From Bathynomus jamesi (lineage: Eukaryota > Arthropoda > Malacostraca > Isopoda > Cirolanidae): DNA of 64,000 bases. A program made the position numbers and the translations under genes. Below, piece by piece: positions 31,936 through 42,800 of the stretch. The notes beneath the pieces are model-generated. The model saw only the letters and a program-made list of their open reading frames with translations. It did no database searches and was not told the DNA's origin. Numbering within the stretch: position 1 is the first letter of the stretch; each line of letters begins with the position of its first letter. Location of the stretch: NCBI GenBank assembly GCA_023014485.1, contig JAJOZX010000939.1:1065453-1129452 (forward strand). Direction: 5' to 3'.

Positions 31936-32191
31936 GTCCCATCCCGTTGAGAAAGCTGCTCAAAGGAGCACGCAGGTAGGCAGGAACGGTTCGATGGGCG
32001 GCTGACTCGATGAAACGTGAATGGGCTTGTTCGAACTCGTATGATCCGCGAGTCGCACCATAATCGTGCGGCGAATTGTTGTACATATTGGGTAGGTGTT
32101 TTTCCGCTACAAGAATTAATTTCGGTTTTATCACTACCAGACTACGCACCAGACAGTTTCCCTCAGGATAATTTTCACGAACTAGGCACAT
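31936..32191 (-). pseudogene. Polinton gene B, probable 5' part
   Basis: The frame starts at an ATG at 32191, a few bases past the stop of gene A. It contains CLVRSLVVIKPKLILVAEK, YEFEQAHSRFIES and PAYLRAPLSSFL before entering the minisatellite at about 31932. An alternative ATG at 32214 overlaps the end of gene A but meets a stop soon. No domain is recognised. Linking it to 30530-31246 as one gene is inference. Confidence 0.4.
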
Positions 32192-32205
32192 TTTATAATG
32201 TTTTA

Positions 32206-32796
32206 CTAAACATCTTCACACTCCGGCGCACTATTTGAGAGGAACATATGCTCATATTTTTCCTTTCTGCCCAGCAAACGATACTCGTCTCTAAAGTCTG
32301 TTAAAAACTCACGCAGGGCACTAGCCATAAACTCACTACGAACCTCATCATGATATACATTAATATAGTGATAAAAATACTTAAGATTGTCCATGATGAC
32401 GAGATTCACATTTTCAGTCGTAGGGTATGAGTAATCGACATGGTGTAACATGACATAATACCGCTTGTCATACCACCCATCCACATGACTCATTATCCAT
32501 ACCAGCTGCTTCTCTTCTGCACGCGTTGTTTCTTTTACTTCAGGGTATATGTGAGACTTTATAAAGTTTAGCTCTACAGCATACTTCAGCACATCGTCTG
32601 TGCAACGAAAGCCTTCAACGGTCTCACCAGAACATCCGTAGAGTATTTGTACATCTTGCAACTTCGCACAATCCAATGTGGTTTTAAAAGAGGCATAGGA
32701 GAGGGGAATAGGAAGTTTTTCGGTATCCACCACATCCTGACACTTTGCTGAATACCATTTCATAAACGTTGTACAAGCAATATTAAAGGTAGCCAT
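32206..32796 (-). CDS. Polinton gene A, unknown 196-residue protein
   Basis: An intact frame from the ATG at 32796 (AAATGG context) to a stop at 32206. It is soluble, rich in aromatic residues (KYFYHYINVYHDEV, WIMSHVDGWYDKRYYVML), with no signal peptide or membrane span. I do not recognise the fold. It follows polymerase B by about 370 bp on the same strand. The spacer has short GT-rich direct repeats ending CAG that could be splice acceptors. It is one of only two intact genes of useful length in the element, so it may be worth structural prediction. Confidence 0.65.
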   Translation of the reverse strand: MATFNIACTTFMKWYSAKCQDVVDTEKLPIPLSYASFKTTLDCAKLQDVQILYGCSGETVEGFRCTDDVLKYAVELNFIKSHIYPEVKETTRAEEKQLVWIMSHVDGWYDKRYYVMLHHVDYSYPTTENVNLVIMDNLKYFYHYINVYHDEVRSEFMASALREFLTDFRDEYRLLGRKEKYEHMFLSNSAPECEDV

Positions 32797-33161
32797 TTGA
32801 ATACACGTCTGATCTCCTTTTTTTCTTCTACGCTGGCGAATACACGTCTGATCTCAAGGGCTTACTGCAGTCGACTGACCACGCAGGGAATCCCAGATAG
32901 TAGCATGACTCACGTTGCTGGTCTTACAGTGGGCGGAGCTTAGAACTTTCACCTGTGCACACACACACACAGCAACTTTCACCTGTGCACACACACAAAG
33001 GAGAAAGTGAAACGCTAATTGAAACATGATTTATTTAATAAACGAGATATTCAAGTTATATATATTTACAAATACGTGTAATAAATAAGTTAACAATAGA
33101 TACATCAAAGATTATATACAAGACATTTACAAATACGTGTTATAAGTTAACAATAGGCGCA
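32797..33161. other. spacer between polymerase and gene A
   Basis: Contains a duplicated GAATACACGTCTGATCT (32801 and 32838), two copies of CAACTTTCACCTGTGCACACAC (32942-33000), and a GC box GTGGGCGGAGCTT near 32929. An AATAAA on the minus strand at 33035-33030 could end the polymerase transcript. Confidence 0.6.
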
Positions 33162-36100
33162 TCAAAAATTATGGTATCCAAAGGGTACGGTATCATAGGT
33201 ACCAGGTAACTGGTAACGTTTCCTATAGGTGTTACGGCACACCTTCGTACCCCTAAGTTCCTTCACGCCCCCCAGCTTCTGCGCCCGAAAATTGTGGGTG
33301 ACTACAGTTAGTTGGGGAGGTCGTTCGCCCTCATCGTCCAAGCACACTAGATCCTTCAACGATTCAAAGTTAACAACCCGCCGATTCGCATGGTTGAGCG
33401 TAATACCCTTTGCCTTCACGATATATTTCATATCCTCCCCCACCCTCACCCGTACCCCATAAGTTTTAGGTCCTGTTGAGACAAAAGAGTCGGCGTATGC
33501 GTTGTCCCCATACTCATCCTTGATCTCATCAGTGAGCTCGCCGAGGAACTCCCCAATAGCGGGCATGTATTCACCCTCCCTCTCTGTGAATATCACGCTA
33601 TCTGTATCGGCATACAATACTCTCCGCCCAAGAGAATGCAATAGACCCCAAAGTTTTATACGGGCGTAGGCTGTTGTGAAGCTGGCCACAGGTATGTTTG
33701 TAACCCTTGAGGTATCTGTGGCCAATTCAGTGTTGTTGTACTTTATTATGTAAGTATTACCTACATTCACGATCTCCATGACCTCTTTATCGGGAGCATT
33801 GGCATAATCCCAGACATCACTATAACTTTGTGCCAAATGAATGTTCCCTTTGCCGGTATTCTGTGCAAATTTTCCCCATAGACTGTTTAGACACAACTTT
33901 GCACTAAAGCGCTTGCCAGGATTCTTTGCAATTTGGGCACGATCAAGTTGTATACCTTCGCGTCGCGGTAACGTTGAATATAGGCAGACTTTTCATCTTC
34001 GGTATCAACTCCTCGCGGATACCTGATGCCTCAACCTTATCCTTCAAAAATGCGTTTATATATGGTGTGAAAAGGTTGGGTAGCTTCTGAAACCTCCACA
34101 CCTCATGTATCTTCAGTATTCTATACCCATGGCGTACGGCTAGGGCCAGCTCAGGACTTGTATATACGCCTCTGATCTTACGCTGGTGGGGTATATGGTT
34201 ACAATCGCCGTTATTCTCTTCCGCGCACTTCACGCACAGTGGGAACATGAGCTTGTGGTCGATAACGACAGGTAAGATTGGCATCCATAAATTGCGTGGG
34301 GGGAGTACGTCTACGAAAGAGAGCCCAAAGTAACGATCATTCAAATTTCTTGAAAATTCATTGATGGAGGGCAGGTTAGGTCCCACCAGTTTCTCAGGAG
34401 CGCCCACGGGGTACGGATTGTTCTTCATCACGTATGGGTATAAAGAACAGAAATCGTAGTAATGGAGCTTCACCCTCCGTAGGTGGAAAGTATAGTCTGA
34501 ATGGATTTGTACGTCCTCCAAACAAGCTATCACCACATTTGAGAGGATCCAGCACCATTGAACGCTTGATCGTGTTTATTTCCTCACGGTACACCTCGTC
34601 TGTCTCCATCCGTGCATCATATTCATGCTCCCACAAGACTTTGTGAGTGAACTGTGATCCTATAAGTTGATCGCGGGTGCGGGTCCATGCAAGACAGTCG
34701 GCAGGAGATCTACCGTGGATATCTCCGGCGATTCCGCACTCAGGACGGGGGCATCCATGCCACCAGCATCCGTTAAAGGAGTACACAGTCTTCACACCAG
34801 TGACACGGTTTTCACTTAACCCATCAACCCAAAAAACACGTCCATTAATCTTAATGGGTACTTCACCCGTGTTGCGGGCGTGCTTTATGTATACACCTGT
34901 CTGTTGCTGTAGGTGTATGAGCCAGTAAATAGCCTTGTGTCCGTAACTGCGGGGTTTGTTTCGGTGAATAATGGCTAAGGTGTCTTTAGGCATGAAGTTA
35001 TTCTTGAACACCGTAAAACATAATGACGCGATGGTGGTTGCGACTTGCAGCGGATCGCATTTGAAACGGCCTATGTACATCCTTCTAAAGGCCTGGAAAC
35101 ATACTCTAAGCACGCGCACATCATTCACGCAATAACGCTCACATTCATCAGCTATATTATAAGGGTTACTTTCATTAAAACTGTTGTAGTATCGATCAAA
35201 GTCTTCACGTTCATCTACACTCATACAGTCATAGTTAAAATAATGTTTGGGTGGTGGTGGGCCTACGTAGTTTAAAGTCTCGCTGGTGAGGAAAGTGTAA
35301 GGGAAGTATCCTTTGGAAACTTCAGCTGCTACCCCCATCACCTTGGGTAGCTTTGCTAATTTACAAGGTGTGAATAATAAAGTGTCTTTAAATTGTACAT
35401 TGCCTCTTATTGCATCTGTATTAATTTGTTGCCTCTTTTCAATGGATCACCTGTAAATATCTCAGAGGATTCGTTCAAGCAACTCCTTATAAAGGAACTG
35501 CGTGTCAAACTTTGCCCCGTTATGGGCGAGAATATACACAGTCATTTTTTGAACTTGTCGGCTAACTTGACAATATAGGACACAAATAGTTTCACAGGAC
35601 TATCGTGGACATTCGTTTTAAAAACGTTTGTCCGTTTACCGCATTTGGGGCACTCGTCACATTCGATCCCCATACACTCATCACAGATAGTCTGGCTCAC
35701 AAGTAAATGTGGAATTACCTCTTTGGTTTCAGCATTCGTATATGTTTCTATATCGTAGTATACAGTTATACAAGGGTTATTTTTAGGCTTAGCATCTTTC
35801 ATATAACATACATGCTTTACTCCATCCGCCTTATACTCCTCCTGGCATGTAGGACAGTGAATTTCGTCACACTTGTGCTTAAATTTCCCCAATTATCCAT
35901 TGTGTGAAACATACCACATTCACAGATTCTCATTTTCCTGCACGTGCCAGTTGATTTATGGAGCTCAAAGCAGTTATTATTGAAGAATGTGCGTCTACAC
36001 ACATCACAGTCTCTCTTCTCAGCTTCAACTACACGGCTTTCACATTTGGTGCTTTTACACTGCTCACATACCATGTGACATTCTTTACAATGTCTCACTA

Positions 36101-37359
36101 TATCATCCGCAAACTCGAGGCACCCCTTACACAAATCATGATGTCTCCCATATTTTCGACTTTTGTCATAACTCGCGTAAAGCCACCTTATATTACGGAT
36201 GGGGAGATACGTTGTCCCCGACAATCCTAAAATAAGTAGGGGTCTTGTACGATCTCTCACACAGCTTTTAAAAACATACACAGTCCTACGACGATCATCC
36301 AACCCAAATACAACTATACGGACATTCATTTCCTGTTCTACCATTCTCAGCTCTTCAGGCCCCATATTACAGTCAAATTCAAGTTCACAGTCTACAGCTA
36401 GTTTACGGGCACGTTCCACGACCGTAGGCAGCCAAATTTTTTGATCCGTGTATTTTGTACAGTAAACATGTTAGCCAAGACTACTGCTATAAAGCCGCAA
36501 CCACGATCGACGTTTATATGCCGTCTATAAATAGCTTGAGAATTGAGGTTAAGAGTATACGGTATGGCACTATGACCCGCAACACGGAATACACGATCAA
36601 TATTTACCGTGAAGTTGTCCATATTGAAGGCTATACTACTTTGGGCAGCTTGCATTATACGTCCTAATATATATTCTACATCTTCAGCCGCCAAACGTCT
36701 AAATGGCACTACTACCCAATAATCATCTACATCACCGTCATCTGACCGAATCCGAAGGACAGACTCGTCCTGACTTCACGCTCGTCGCGGTTCTGAAGAG
36801 CAAACTCTACAATACGCTGTACAACCCGGCGTAGCCCGCGCTCAATTCCATTGCTATACATGGCTCTAGGGTCGACCCTGACTCTATACCGATTTCTAGT
36901 CAAGGCTGGGGTGGGGGCTGCGGAGCGCACCAACTCAAACGTTATATCATCCTCAACAGAACGGGGGCGACTGTGGCGGATGAAAAGGGGATATATTAGC
37001 GGAAGGTGCTGCTGGGGGGCCTGTTGCGTAGGAGGTTGAGGGTTGGGGATCTATTATTGTAGACTTAACAGAACGGGGGGCAACTGTGGCGGATGAATAA
37101 GGGGATATATTAGGGAGTGCTGCTGGGGGGATTGTTGCGTAAGAGGTTGAGGGTTGGGGATCTATTACTGGTGCAACAGGCGCGTATTTCGGTCGCTTTA
37201 TACCTGACGTGGGGTTCTCTCATCATACCTCCGCTTTGGACGTGCTACCGGTATCGCTGGTGAGGGTTCGTTGGCAGGGAGGAGATCACAACTACACTGT
37301 CGTCGGGGTCATCCGTAATGTCGATGATGGGGTGCTGTACCTCATCGTCATTCACGGTT
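33162..37359 (-). pseudogene. polB: protein-primed DNA polymerase B, main exon, several frameshifts
   Basis: This is the replicative polymerase of the element. Read leftward: an acidic and Pro-rich N-terminal segment with two copies of DPQPSTSYAT (37190-36960); a conserved block RNRYRVRVDPRAM (36890); Cys-rich zinc-like pairs (36150-35850); exonuclease motifs YYDIETY (about 35750), HNGAKFDTQFL (about 35510) and YCVNDVRVL (about 35130). The palm follows with motif A DFCSLYP (about 34455), motif B NSLWGKFAQN (about 33887) and motif C YADTDS (about 33610), then VKAKGIT. Breaks lie near 37260, 37200, 36960, 36720, 36410, 35850, 35470, 34450 and 33930. All catalytic motifs survive, so many breaks look recent. 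The upstream edge at 37360 is a strong splice acceptor. Confidence 0.92.
36955..37160 (-). repeat. tandem duplication in the polymerase N-terminal linker
   Basis: Two copies of a unit of about 110 bp (around 36955-37050 and 37065-37165) encode a repeated Pro/Ser-rich peptide beginning IDPQPSTSYAT. The repeat is in frame with itself, so it looks like an expansion of a disordered linker. Confidence 0.8.
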
Positions 37360-37441
37360 CTGTGGGAGAAGAAAACAAAATATAAGGAACAGCACTCAAA
37401 ATTTGTAATATTTTGTAAATGATCACTTAGGAGTGTGACGT

Positions 37442-38077
37442 GTTAGAAATGGCTCTGTAGAAAAATTCAGATTCACGAGCCCATCCACATGTATTATATC
37501 TGGACCTACAGGATGTGGAAAAACTGTGTTTATGCTTAAAATCATTAAAGAAAAGGGAGAGATGTTCTCGAAATTTGTGCATAAAGTTATATGGTGCTAT
37601 TCGACGTATCAATCAGTGTTCAACGAGTACCAAGATGATATTTTGTTCCACAAAGGCGTATATGACGTTAATTCGTTAAAGGGAAATGAACATACAGTCA
37701 TTGTAATTGACGATCTCATGTTGGAGATGGATAAAACTTTTGCAGAGACATTTACAGTATTCTCCCCCCATCTTAACATAAGCGTGTTCTTCATCAATTA
37801 AAATCTATTTTTCAAAAAAAGATACATGCGCGATGTGTCGTTAAATATGCAATATCTAGTCTTATTCGCACAACGTGGAGATGTATCACAAATTGGGGTA
37901 TTAGCCAATCAAATGTTCCTGAATCAGCGTAAGGAGTTTTTGGAAGTTCATAAAGAAGCGACAAGCACGCGTTACGGATATTTGCTTTGCGACCTTCATC
38001 CGCGAAACACGTTTAGGTTGCTTCTACGAACGAATATATTTCCAAACGAGCCTGAAACGGTGTATATTCCAGAATGA
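37442..38077 (+). pseudogene. genome-packaging ATPase (A32/FtsK-HerA type)
   Basis: The motor that would drive DNA into capsids. Walker A SGPTGCGKT is encoded at 37499-37525 and Walker B HTVIVIDDLM at about 37690-37720. The C-terminal half (NMQYLVLFAQRGDVSQIGVLANQMF, YGYLLCDLHPRNT) matches the sensor region of this family. An in-frame TAA at 37799 interrupts it; the frame is otherwise continuous to the stop at 38075. No ATG lies in frame upstream of Walker A; the open stretch begins at 37439. So the start is lost, shifted (an ATG at 37449 is one frame off) or supplied by splicing. The stop overlaps the next gene as ATGA. Confidence 0.9.
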
Positions 38078-38397
38078 CAAAGAGACTAAAGAAATACCAT
38101 GAATTAATAAAAATCTATCATCGACTGCCCCGGGCAATGCAGCAGATGTTTATTAAAAATTTCGACCCCGACTTTTTAAAATGCATCTGTGAAGTCTGTC
38201 TTAACGTTATAAATTGCAATGTATCAATGAAACCCCCTCAGAAGGCTCGCCTACGCCGTTACAAGAACATAATACGTGCACTCGCTCGTAAAAGTCAAAC
38301 TGTAGCGAAGAAAAAACGAATTATTGTACAAACAGGAGGGTCATTTCTCCCCATCTTATTTTCAGTTTTGGGTCCTTTACTGACTAGATTAATATAA
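38074..38397 (+). CDS. small basic Polinton protein with hydrophobic C-terminus
   Basis: 107 residues, intact. The start codon overlaps the ATPase stop (ATGA), and its stop overlaps the next start (TAATG). It has FLKCICEVCLNVINCNV in the middle, a basic KSQTVAKKKRIIVQTGG segment and a hydrophobic end SFLPILFSVLGPLLTRLI. I recall similar small basic proteins with this GG-hydrophobic ending from other Polintons and adintovirus-like elements. Their function is unknown to me; a membrane-active or core role is possible. Confidence 0.7.
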   Translation: MTKRLKKYHELIKIYHRLPRAMQQMFIKNFDPDFLKCICEVCLNVINCNVSMKPPQKARLRRYKNIIRALARKSQTVAKKKRIIVQTGGSFLPILFSVLGPLLTRLI

Positions 38398-39110
38398 TGA
38401 AGAAAGTGGTATTGATTTCCCAAGAGGTGTACGCTTCACTGCAAAGGAATCCAGACACGGTTCTAGATCCCCGTAAAAGCAGACTTAAAAGAATGGAAAG
38501 CGAAATGCTAGCCCTATTAAACAGTGAAAAAACACCTGATGAGAAAAGAATCTTATACCAAGAAGCTCTGCAGAAATTTCTTCACGAGTACGAAAATTAT
38601 AAGAACCCTACAGAGATTCCTGTGGTTATTAGGCACAGCACGGGGGACGATGGACATGGCGACATAGGATCTGTGCCCGACGATACAGCTGACCAACCAA
38701 AAATTAAGGGATTAGCCACACAACATATCGAGCATGTATTAAAAAGCACCCTCCCACATACATTGAGGAGTAAAGGCTTAAGTCTTTATAATCTATTGAA
38801 TGAGGATCCAGCCATACAATGGACCGATACAGTCGAGATCATTGTGGAAGGATCAAAGGTAGAGGGATCGAATATCGTAGTCACCAACAGGATGGAAGCA
38901 TACTAAAGCAAGACTACAACAAATAAATGTCCCTAAAAGGTTGATAGGAAATCTGAACAGGTTAAAAGACTTGGAACATGCAACGCATGTGGCACAATTG
39001 AAGACGCCGTCACCCCCGGCGGTAACACCTTTGAAGAGGAGAAAGAAGAGGTTAAACAACGGTCAACCCTACCCACGTGCCTCTAAAATACGCAAATGGC
39101 TAACGTATTA
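38397..39110 (+). pseudogene. conserved Polinton protein of unknown function, one frameshift
   Basis: The frame opens at the TAATG junction and runs to 38906 with a charged coiled-coil-like first half and LRSKGLSLYNLLNEDPAIQW. A frameshift near 38880 follows: the downstream frame PTGWKHTKARLQQINVPKRL, then a Lys/Arg-rich tail, is open to about 39110. The downstream part fits the usual ending of this Polinton family as I remember it (a GW..F...L..LN.P..LI pattern). The tail overlaps the integrase start. Confidence 0.6.
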
Positions 39111-39416
39111 ACTAAACGCTATTATGACATTTCTAACCCAGCCTCCTACGGCGGCGTAGATAGACTGTACAGAAGTGTTTACGGAGTAGGGAAAAAAGAT
39201 GTTGAAAGATTTTTGAGGGAGCAGGACGCTTATACGCTTCATAAGCCTGTGAGAAAAAGGTTTAAAACAGCCAAGACAACGGCTTCCTCGATTGATTCTA
39301 CTTGGCAAGCAGATTTAACAGACATGCAAAGATATTCTGTGTATAACGATGGTTACCGCTACATTCTATTCATAATAGACGTATTCTCGAGATATCTGTG
39401 GCTAGTTCCTCTGAAA

Positions 39417-39602
39417 AATAAATCACTTGAAACAGTTGCTAAAGCCACCAAAACGCTAATGTTAAAAGAAAACAGGGTTCCCTGCTATTTTTGTACGGAT
39501 ATGGGGAAGGAATTTATAGGCCGTGCTTTTCAGAACATGTTGACAGAGTTTAATATCAGCTATTACACAACCAATTCTATACATAAGGCTTCTTTAGCTG
39601 AA
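39417..39602 (+). repeat. inverted duplication inside integrase, first arm
   Basis: 186 bp identical to the reverse complement of 39796-39981, covering the second catalytic Asp through the catalytic Glu region. The arms are separated by 193 bp. Confidence 0.95.
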
Positions 39603-39795
39603 AGAGTTCAGCGCACCATAAAGGAGCGCATGCTCCGTTATTTTACACATAAAAACACACAGATTTCTAGACATTCTGGAATCATTGGCATTATCGTACA
39701 ACCGCTCACACCATCGCACGATTGGGACAACACCTAACGAAGTTTTAGAAAGAGGTACGCTCCCGAGAAGAGATGGATCACCACCACAACCACAC

Positions 39796-39981
39796 TTCAG
39801 CTAAAGAAGCCTTATGTATAGAATTGGTTGTGTAATAGCTGATATTAAACTCTGTCAACATGTTCTGAAAAGCACGGCCTATAAATTCCTTCCCCATATC
39901 CGTACAAAAATAGCAGGGAACCCTGTTTTCTTTTAACATTAGCGTTTTGGTGGCTTTAGCAACTGTTTCAAGTGATTTATT
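39796..39981 (-). repeat. inverted duplication inside integrase, second arm
   Basis: Exact reverse complement of 39417-39602. It replaces integrase linker sequence just before the C-terminal domain. Confidence 0.95.
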
Positions 39982-40303
39982 CGGGGAATAAATTCGCAAA
40001 GGGTTTTGAGCAAGGATGGACACGCGAGATTTTTAAAGTTAGGGCTATGAGACCTAAAGGTGAGATAATGATGTATTACATTGAAGATTTGAATGGGGAA
40101 GAAATCTCAGGAGGTTTTTACCGCGAGGAATTGCAGAAAGTTGCGTTTAATTTAGGAAAAAATGTGTTTAAAATTGAGAAAATTTTAGGAAGCAAAGGTT
40201 CAGGAAAGAGAAAAATGTACCTAGTGAAATGGCTAGGGTACCCAGAAACCTTCAACACCTATATAAAAGCTGATGCAATAATGAAGCTTAAATAGTATGC
40301 AAC

Positions 40304-41031
40304 ATGGCTCGTAACCATTTCTACGTCACACTCCCGTCTTCCTCGTCCCTGTCTGACGATTCTTAGAGACATTGACGAGTGTGAAAAAGCTGGGGTAGCT
40401 ATGGATGAAACTATACGTATCACTCGGACTAAGGTTGCACGGTATTACAGTACAGAAGTATGACTAGGAGCGGGTCAATATGGTTCGGTCGAGGATGTTG
40501 TGAGAGACTTAAACGTAAGTTTAAGAAACTCAAACCTTACGAATGATTTAGTATACGAAATCGTAAACCAAGGAAACCCTGCACATACACTAATCCTAAA
40601 ATGAAAGACTAACAGACGTATTAAAGACCGTAGAATGTTCAAAATTCTAACCAATGGCCGATATAGCGCAGCCTTCCAAAGAGTCACATTTCACGAGACA
40701 CAGCATGACTTGTCCAGATTAATGTTTCAATTGAAGATGGAGAAATTGGCTGAAAGCTCTCAGCCCCCACGACATGTGCTATATTTACAGTAATATAGTG
40801 GAGCACCAGTTTGTTGGGGATACCCAGGCACGCCTACTGCGCATTGCTCACATCCCCAACCATAGAGGAAGGAGTTTGAGTATTACATATGACAGACACC
40901 ATTATGGGAATGTCGCAACTAATTTAATAACCAATATCTCAATATATATAAGAACGATTGAGGGTGAAAACTTCTCATTCGGTAACGAGAGCTTAACAGT
41001 GAAGCTACACTTTCGACGCACTGAGTTATAA
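40304..41031 (+). pseudogene. penton-like minor capsid protein, degenerate
   Basis: The start ARNHFYVTLPSSSS at 40304 and the end at 40774-41031 (MCYIYSNIVEHQFVGDTQARLLRI, SITYDRHHYGNV, VKLHFRRTEL) match the beginning and end of the single jelly-roll minor capsid (penton) protein as I know it from Polintons. The middle is scattered over three frames with several stops (40362, 40460 and about 40603). It would occupy capsid vertices. The stop at 41029-41031 overlaps the next start (TAATG). Confidence 0.7.
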
Positions 41032-41420
41032 TGGATAGAAAGCCTTTCACGGTCTATCGAGGGGTAAGATACCAGCGCGGTAGTGGACTTTGATCCATTT
41101 TTTCATCCATACTACGTACGGCTGTTCCTTTGCTGAAGAGGGGTGCCAGATACCTCGGAAGGAAAGCGCTACAATCAGGTCTTAACACTGCAGAAGACAT
41201 ATTGGCCGGGGCTAAACCTAAAGAAGCTCTAAAAAAACATTTAAAGCGTACACGGGACGAAATCATCAAAGATGCAAACAGAAAAATGCGTGGTGGCGGG
41301 AAGAAGAAGAAGAAGAGGGCTGCCGGGAAGAAGGGGTCACGTGGTATTAAACGTAAAAGGATATCAAAAAAGAAGTGCTGTAAGCGAATGAAACCTATGG
41401 TTGACCACTTTTTTGACTGA
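41031..41420 (+). pseudogene. basic pVI-like capsid-associated protein, one in-frame stop
   Basis: Starts at the TAATG overlap. MDRKPFTVYRGVRYQRGSG is followed by an in-frame TGA at 41091, after which the same frame continues LLKRGARYLGRKALQSGLN, AEDILAGAKPKEALKKHLK and a Lys/Arg-rich tail to 41420. An N-terminal GxG and amphipathic helix followed by a basic tail resembles the pVI-like protein of Polintons and adintovirus-like elements. That is a family-level guess. An alternative start at 41130 would give a 96-residue product. Confidence 0.65.
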
Positions 41421-41500
41421 TATAAGCTAAGGACATTGATCTCATTAATCATAGTTTGTTTACTACTTGTCGAGAGAGGAGGCACTATTTCTAACTCGCC

Positions 41501-42799
41501 ATGGCACGCTTCATCCATCCATGTAGTTCACAATGCTGTAAATCGGAGCTGTCCCTTTTTGAGCTGCCTCCAACTCAAGTTTCTATTGAGCACAGTGATT
41601 TTATTACAATTAACCCTTTAAACACAATTAGTTCCCCGAGTGCACCTATAGAATTCGTGATACCCAGCTCAGGCCCTTACTTTTTTGATCCAAGCTGTGT
41701 GCACATGTACGCTAAGCTACGTATAGCCCATTCTGATGGAACGGTCTGCGATGACAAATATGCTGCATACCCTGAAACAAACTTTCTGCACTCCATATTC
41801 AACCAGTGTGACGTATATTTAAATCAGACCAACATATCGGCAGGCACGGGGTACCATCATCTACGAGCCTATCTGGAAAATGTCCTCAACTTTTCCAAAG
41901 AAGCGAAGGCTACCTTTTTAAGTGCCGAGGGATATTATCAAACTAAAGATGAAAATAGTATAGAGGACAAATTTAAAAATTCTAAAACGAAAATATACGA
42001 GTGTTTTGGGCGTCTGCACACAGATTTCACTTTCCAGGAGAAGTTGCTTGTCAACGGGGTGGATATGAAAATAAAGCTCACCCGCACGAGTCCTGAGATC
42101 TACTTAAATCTGGATGCTGATCAAGAAGAGGGTGCAAACCCCGTTGTGGTTCACATTATGGACACATACCTCCGCGTACGGCGAGTGAAATTAAGTTCAC
42201 CAAAACAACTAGAAATTGAGAAAAATTTACTAAAGGCTACAGTGAAATATCCTATTAACAGAGTACAAATCAAACTATATACGGTGCCTGCAGGGTTGGC
42301 ATCGAAGCAGATAGAAAACATTGCCCTGGGAAATCTTCCTAAAAGGATATTCGGAATGCAGGACCATGCTTCGGTGAATGGAAAATATAAAAAGAGTGCC
42401 TTTAAATTCGAGAATTTCGGACTTCAAAATATAACTCTATACGTTAATGGCATTACTTTGGGTGGAACAATGGATACGGACTATTCATCAGACGCTGTGT
42501 TACCTCTTTGCGCCAGAGCCTATAGTAATCTGACCCATATTGCAGGTGATTGTGATGAGCTTGGTAATGGGATAACGCAGGAAGAATTCATTGATCAATT
42601 TAACCTTTATCCGTTTGACATTACACCTGACTTATCTGCTAGCGTAAATACGCATTTAAGCCCACAGCAGAGCGGAAACATCTCAGTGAGGCTGGAATTC
42701 ACCAAGCCTATAGACGCGCCTATTAGTGTACTAGTATATCTCGAATCGCAAGCCCTAATAGAAGTAGATAGATTTAGGAGCGTTATCTCTCACTTTTAA
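41501..42799 (+). CDS. major capsid protein, intact
   Basis: 432 codons, uninterrupted. Opening residues SELSLFELPPTQVSIEHSDF, then PIEFVIPSSGPYFFDPS, a long middle with YLNLDADQEEGANPVVVHIMD, and an end SVRLEFTKPIDAPISVLVYLES match the double jelly-roll major capsid protein of Polintons, from which icosahedral shells are predicted. The length is within the family range I know. The ATG at 41501 lies in a CGCCATGGC Kozak-like context. The only late gene without a lesion, it is followed after one base by the protease. Confidence 0.92.
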   Translation: MARFIHPCSSQCCKSELSLFELPPTQVSIEHSDFITINPLNTISSPSAPIEFVIPSSGPYFFDPSCVHMYAKLRIAHSDGTVCDDKYAAYPETNFLHSIFNQCDVYLNQTNISAGTGYHHLRAYLENVLNFSKEAKATFLSAEGYYQTKDENSIEDKFKNSKTKIYECFGRLHTDFTFQEKLLVNGVDMKIKLTRTSPEIYLNLDADQEEGANPVVVHIMDTYLRVRRVKLSSPKQLEIEKNLLKATVKYPINRVQIKLYTVPAGLASKQIENIALGNLPKRIFGMQDHASVNGKYKKSAFKFENFGLQNITLYVNGITLGGTMDTDYSSDAVLPLCARAYSNLTHIAGDCDELGNGITQEEFIDQFNLYPFDITPDLSASVNTHLSPQQSGNISVRLEFTKPIDAPISVLVYLESQALIEVDRFRSVISHF

Positions 42800-42800
42800 A

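Larger units (their letters stand above)
39096..40295 (+). pseudogene. int: Polinton integrase with chromodomain, disrupted by an inverted repeat
   Basis: A retroviral-type DDE integrase that inserts the element into chromosomes. The catalytic region has QADLTDMQ (Asp73), FCTDMGKEF (Asp135) and LAERVQRT (Glu169). The frame then shifts near 39650 and the linker is replaced by an inverted copy of 186 bp of its own core (39796-39981). After that the C-terminal domain resumes (GWTREIFKVRAMRPKG) and ends in a chromodomain (FKIEKILGSKG, YLVKWLGYPETFNTY) at about 40165-40275. The chromodomain would steer insertion to marked chromatin. The gene as read cannot make an intact enzyme. Confidence 0.9.
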
